The notes below the pieces were generated by a model. It ran no database searches and was not told the DNA's origin. It saw only the letters and a program-made list of their open reading frames with translations. From DAIQNV01 sp036788215 (GTDB taxonomy: Bacteria > Planctomycetota > Phycisphaerae > Phycisphaerales > UBA1924), in contig DAIQNV010000006.1 of the NCBI GenBank assembly GCA_036788215.1, positions 1 through 64,000 on the forward strand: a stretch of DNA of 64,000 nucleotides, in the 5' to 3' direction. Below are positions 62,903-64,000 of this stretch, one piece after another. The translations under genes and the position numbers were made by a program. Every line of letters starts with the position of its first letter. Position 1 is the stretch's first letter.

Positions 62903-64000
62903 TCAGCCCAGATCCGCGGGCACCGTCAGCGCCGTCGGCCCCAGCGTCTGGATCGTCACCCGCCCCAGCCGGCGCGACCGGGCGTAGTCGTTCAGTTCCT
63001 CCAACGACACGCGGTCGATGTCGTCCGCGAGCTCCTCGAGCGACCGCGTCCGCCCCAGCCGGTGCCAGTCCGACGCCAGGGCGCTCGACCGCGCCGCCGA
63101 GCTTTCTCCGCTGAAGACCAGCCGGCTCTTCATGCCCACGACCGCGCGGTCGAACTCCTCGCGCGTGATCGCGCCCTCGGGCGTGGTGATGCGGATCAAT
63201 TCCTGTGTCAACACATCGAGCGACTGCTGGGCCCGTTCGGGCGTCGTGCCGACATACGCGGTCACCGTCCCCCGGTCGCGTTCCGCCCCGAAGGAGGCGC
63301 TGACCGAGTAGCACAGCCCCCGCTTCTCGCGCACCTCGGTGAAGAGCCGGCCGGACATGCCCCCCGAGAGCACGCTGATCAGCAGGCGCTCCTTCACCGC
63401 GTTCGGGTCGGGCTCGGGCGGCGCATCGTGTACCAGCACGATCTGCACCTGGTTCGCGTCCGCGTCGTCCTTGTGCGCGTACCCGCGGGGCGGCGTATCG
63501 CCCAGCGCGAAGTCGGGCGCCGCACCCGACCAGTCCGCGAGCAGACCGTCGAAGAGATCGCGCACGCCCTCGGGCTCCACCGCGCCCGCGACGGAGAGGA
63601 TCGTGCCCTCGGGTCGAGCCGCGACCGACCACGCCCGGGCGATGTCTTCACGCGTGAGCGCGTTCAGACCGGCCTCGTCCCCGTAGCCGGAGCGATTCAG
63701 GGGCGCGGGATGGTGGCGTTCCCGCGCCGCGAGCACCGCGACGTGCTGCGGGTCGTCCTCCAGCCCCGCGAGGGCCTGCAGCGCGAGGTCACGCGAGGGC
63801 TCGAGCGACGCCTCGTCGAAGCGAGGACGCAGGATGTTGTCCGCGAACAGCCCCGCCGCGCCCTCGAGGTGCTCCTGCAGCACCGTCGTCGAGAGCCGCA
63901 TGAACCGCTTGCCCGCGTCGATCGATCGCGAGGAGCCGATGCGGTCAAACGCGTCCGCCTGGGCCCGCGCATCGCGCTCGGAGTCACCGCGCATCAGCAT
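62903..64000 (-). CDS. M16-family (insulinase-like) zinc peptidase, C-terminal part
   Basis: 365 residues of a protein whose start is beyond the right edge. The fold is recognised from NRSGYGDEAGLNALTREDIA, ILSVAGAVEPEG and the second-domain signature LISVLSGGMSGRLFTEVREK followed by RGLCYSVSASFG. SRLVFSGESSAARSSALASD lies near the C-terminus. The catalytic HxxEH is in the missing N-terminal part, so whether this is the active or the partner type cannot be told. It probably precedes nadE in the same transcription direction. Confidence 0.9.
   Translation of the reverse strand: MLMRGDSERDARAQADAFDRIGSSRSIDAGKRFMRLSTTVLQEHLEGAAGLFADNILRPRFDEASLEPSRDLALQALAGLEDDPQHVAVLAARERHHPAPLNRSGYGDEAGLNALTREDIARAWSVAARPEGTILSVAGAVEPEGVRDLFDGLLADWSGAAPDFALGDTPPRGYAHKDDADANQVQIVLVHDAPPEPDPNAVKERLLISVLSGGMSGRLFTEVREKRGLCYSVSASFGAERDRGTVTAYVGTTPERAQQSLDVLTQELIRITTPEGAITREEFDRAVVGMKSRLVFSGESSAARSSALASDWHRLGRTRSLEELADDIDRVSLEELNDYARSRRLGRVTIQTLGPTALTVPADLG

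Noticed and set aside
62688..63632. Long upstream extension of nadE through the N gap
   Set aside because: It exists only because Ns keep the frame open; the nadE family begins at 62687, and the right part is antisense-frame to the M16 gene.

Overview
This is a very GC-rich chromosomal window, apparently from a Planctomycetota bacterium close to class Phycisphaerae. The evidence is the C-terminal 'GC-type' dockerin-like tail repeated on secreted proteins, the conserved planctomycete-type hypothetical proteins, and a 23S-5S rRNA operon with no 16S gene beside it. There is no sign of a plasmid, phage or insertion sequence. Two runs of N are present: 10 inside corA, and 100 between nadE and an M16 peptidase. 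Both look like scaffolding placeholders.

Layout. 1-13.3 kb holds housekeeping genes: the start of nifJ (pyruvate:ferredoxin oxidoreductase), two conserved unknowns, corA, an FtsQ/POTRA-like protein, tRNA-Ile(GAT), a DUF502 membrane protein, a regulatory-type PTS pair (EIIA-Ntr and HPr), an MBL-fold hydrolase, atpG, and an alpha/beta hydrolase. 13.4-21.4 kb is a minus-strand run of five secreted proteins that share the tail (phosphatase-like, beta-helix, kelch-like, unknown, FG-GAP-like). 21.6-32.3 kb is again housekeeping and signalling: atpA, a cdaA-cdaR pair for c-di-AMP, an Nfu N-terminal protein, mutY, a family-2 glycosyltransferase, a cyclodeaminase-like protein, a GAF-PP2C phosphatase, a cysteine-cluster protein and an SRPBCC protein. 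32.8-41.9 kb is a plus-strand run of five more tailed proteins (trypsin-like protease, DNase I-like protein, VCBS protein, a short protein, a large PA14 lipoprotein). 42-47.5 kb carries a sugar-nucleotide epimerase, a uracil-DNA glycosylase, a CusF-like lipoprotein and a Memo protein. 47.8-53.6 kb is a three-gene type-IV-pilus-like inner-membrane operon led by a PilM-like protein. 53.7-57.3 kb is the 23S-5S operon with promoter, boxA, processing stem and terminator. 57.5-64 kb has a DinB-like protein, an unknown, an animal-type haem peroxidase with a canonical calcium-type dockerin, nadE, and a truncated M16 peptidase.

The most distinctive system is the tail family. Eleven proteins with unrelated N-terminal domains end in the same two-repeat module, closed by a cysteine at each end. 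Ten have a 13-residue loop that has lost the calcium ligands of a dockerin. The eleventh, the peroxidase, keeps a calcium-type first loop and may show the ancestral state. I infer a shared sorting, anchoring or assembly signal whose receptor is outside this window. The two clusters point in opposite directions, and one lies between atpG and atpA, genes that normally share an operon.

Several housekeeping genes lack a Shine-Dalgarno sequence and have a TAnnnT hexamer 5-9 bases before the start codon, which suggests leaderless mRNAs. The secreted tailed proteins mostly have strong Shine-Dalgarno sites.
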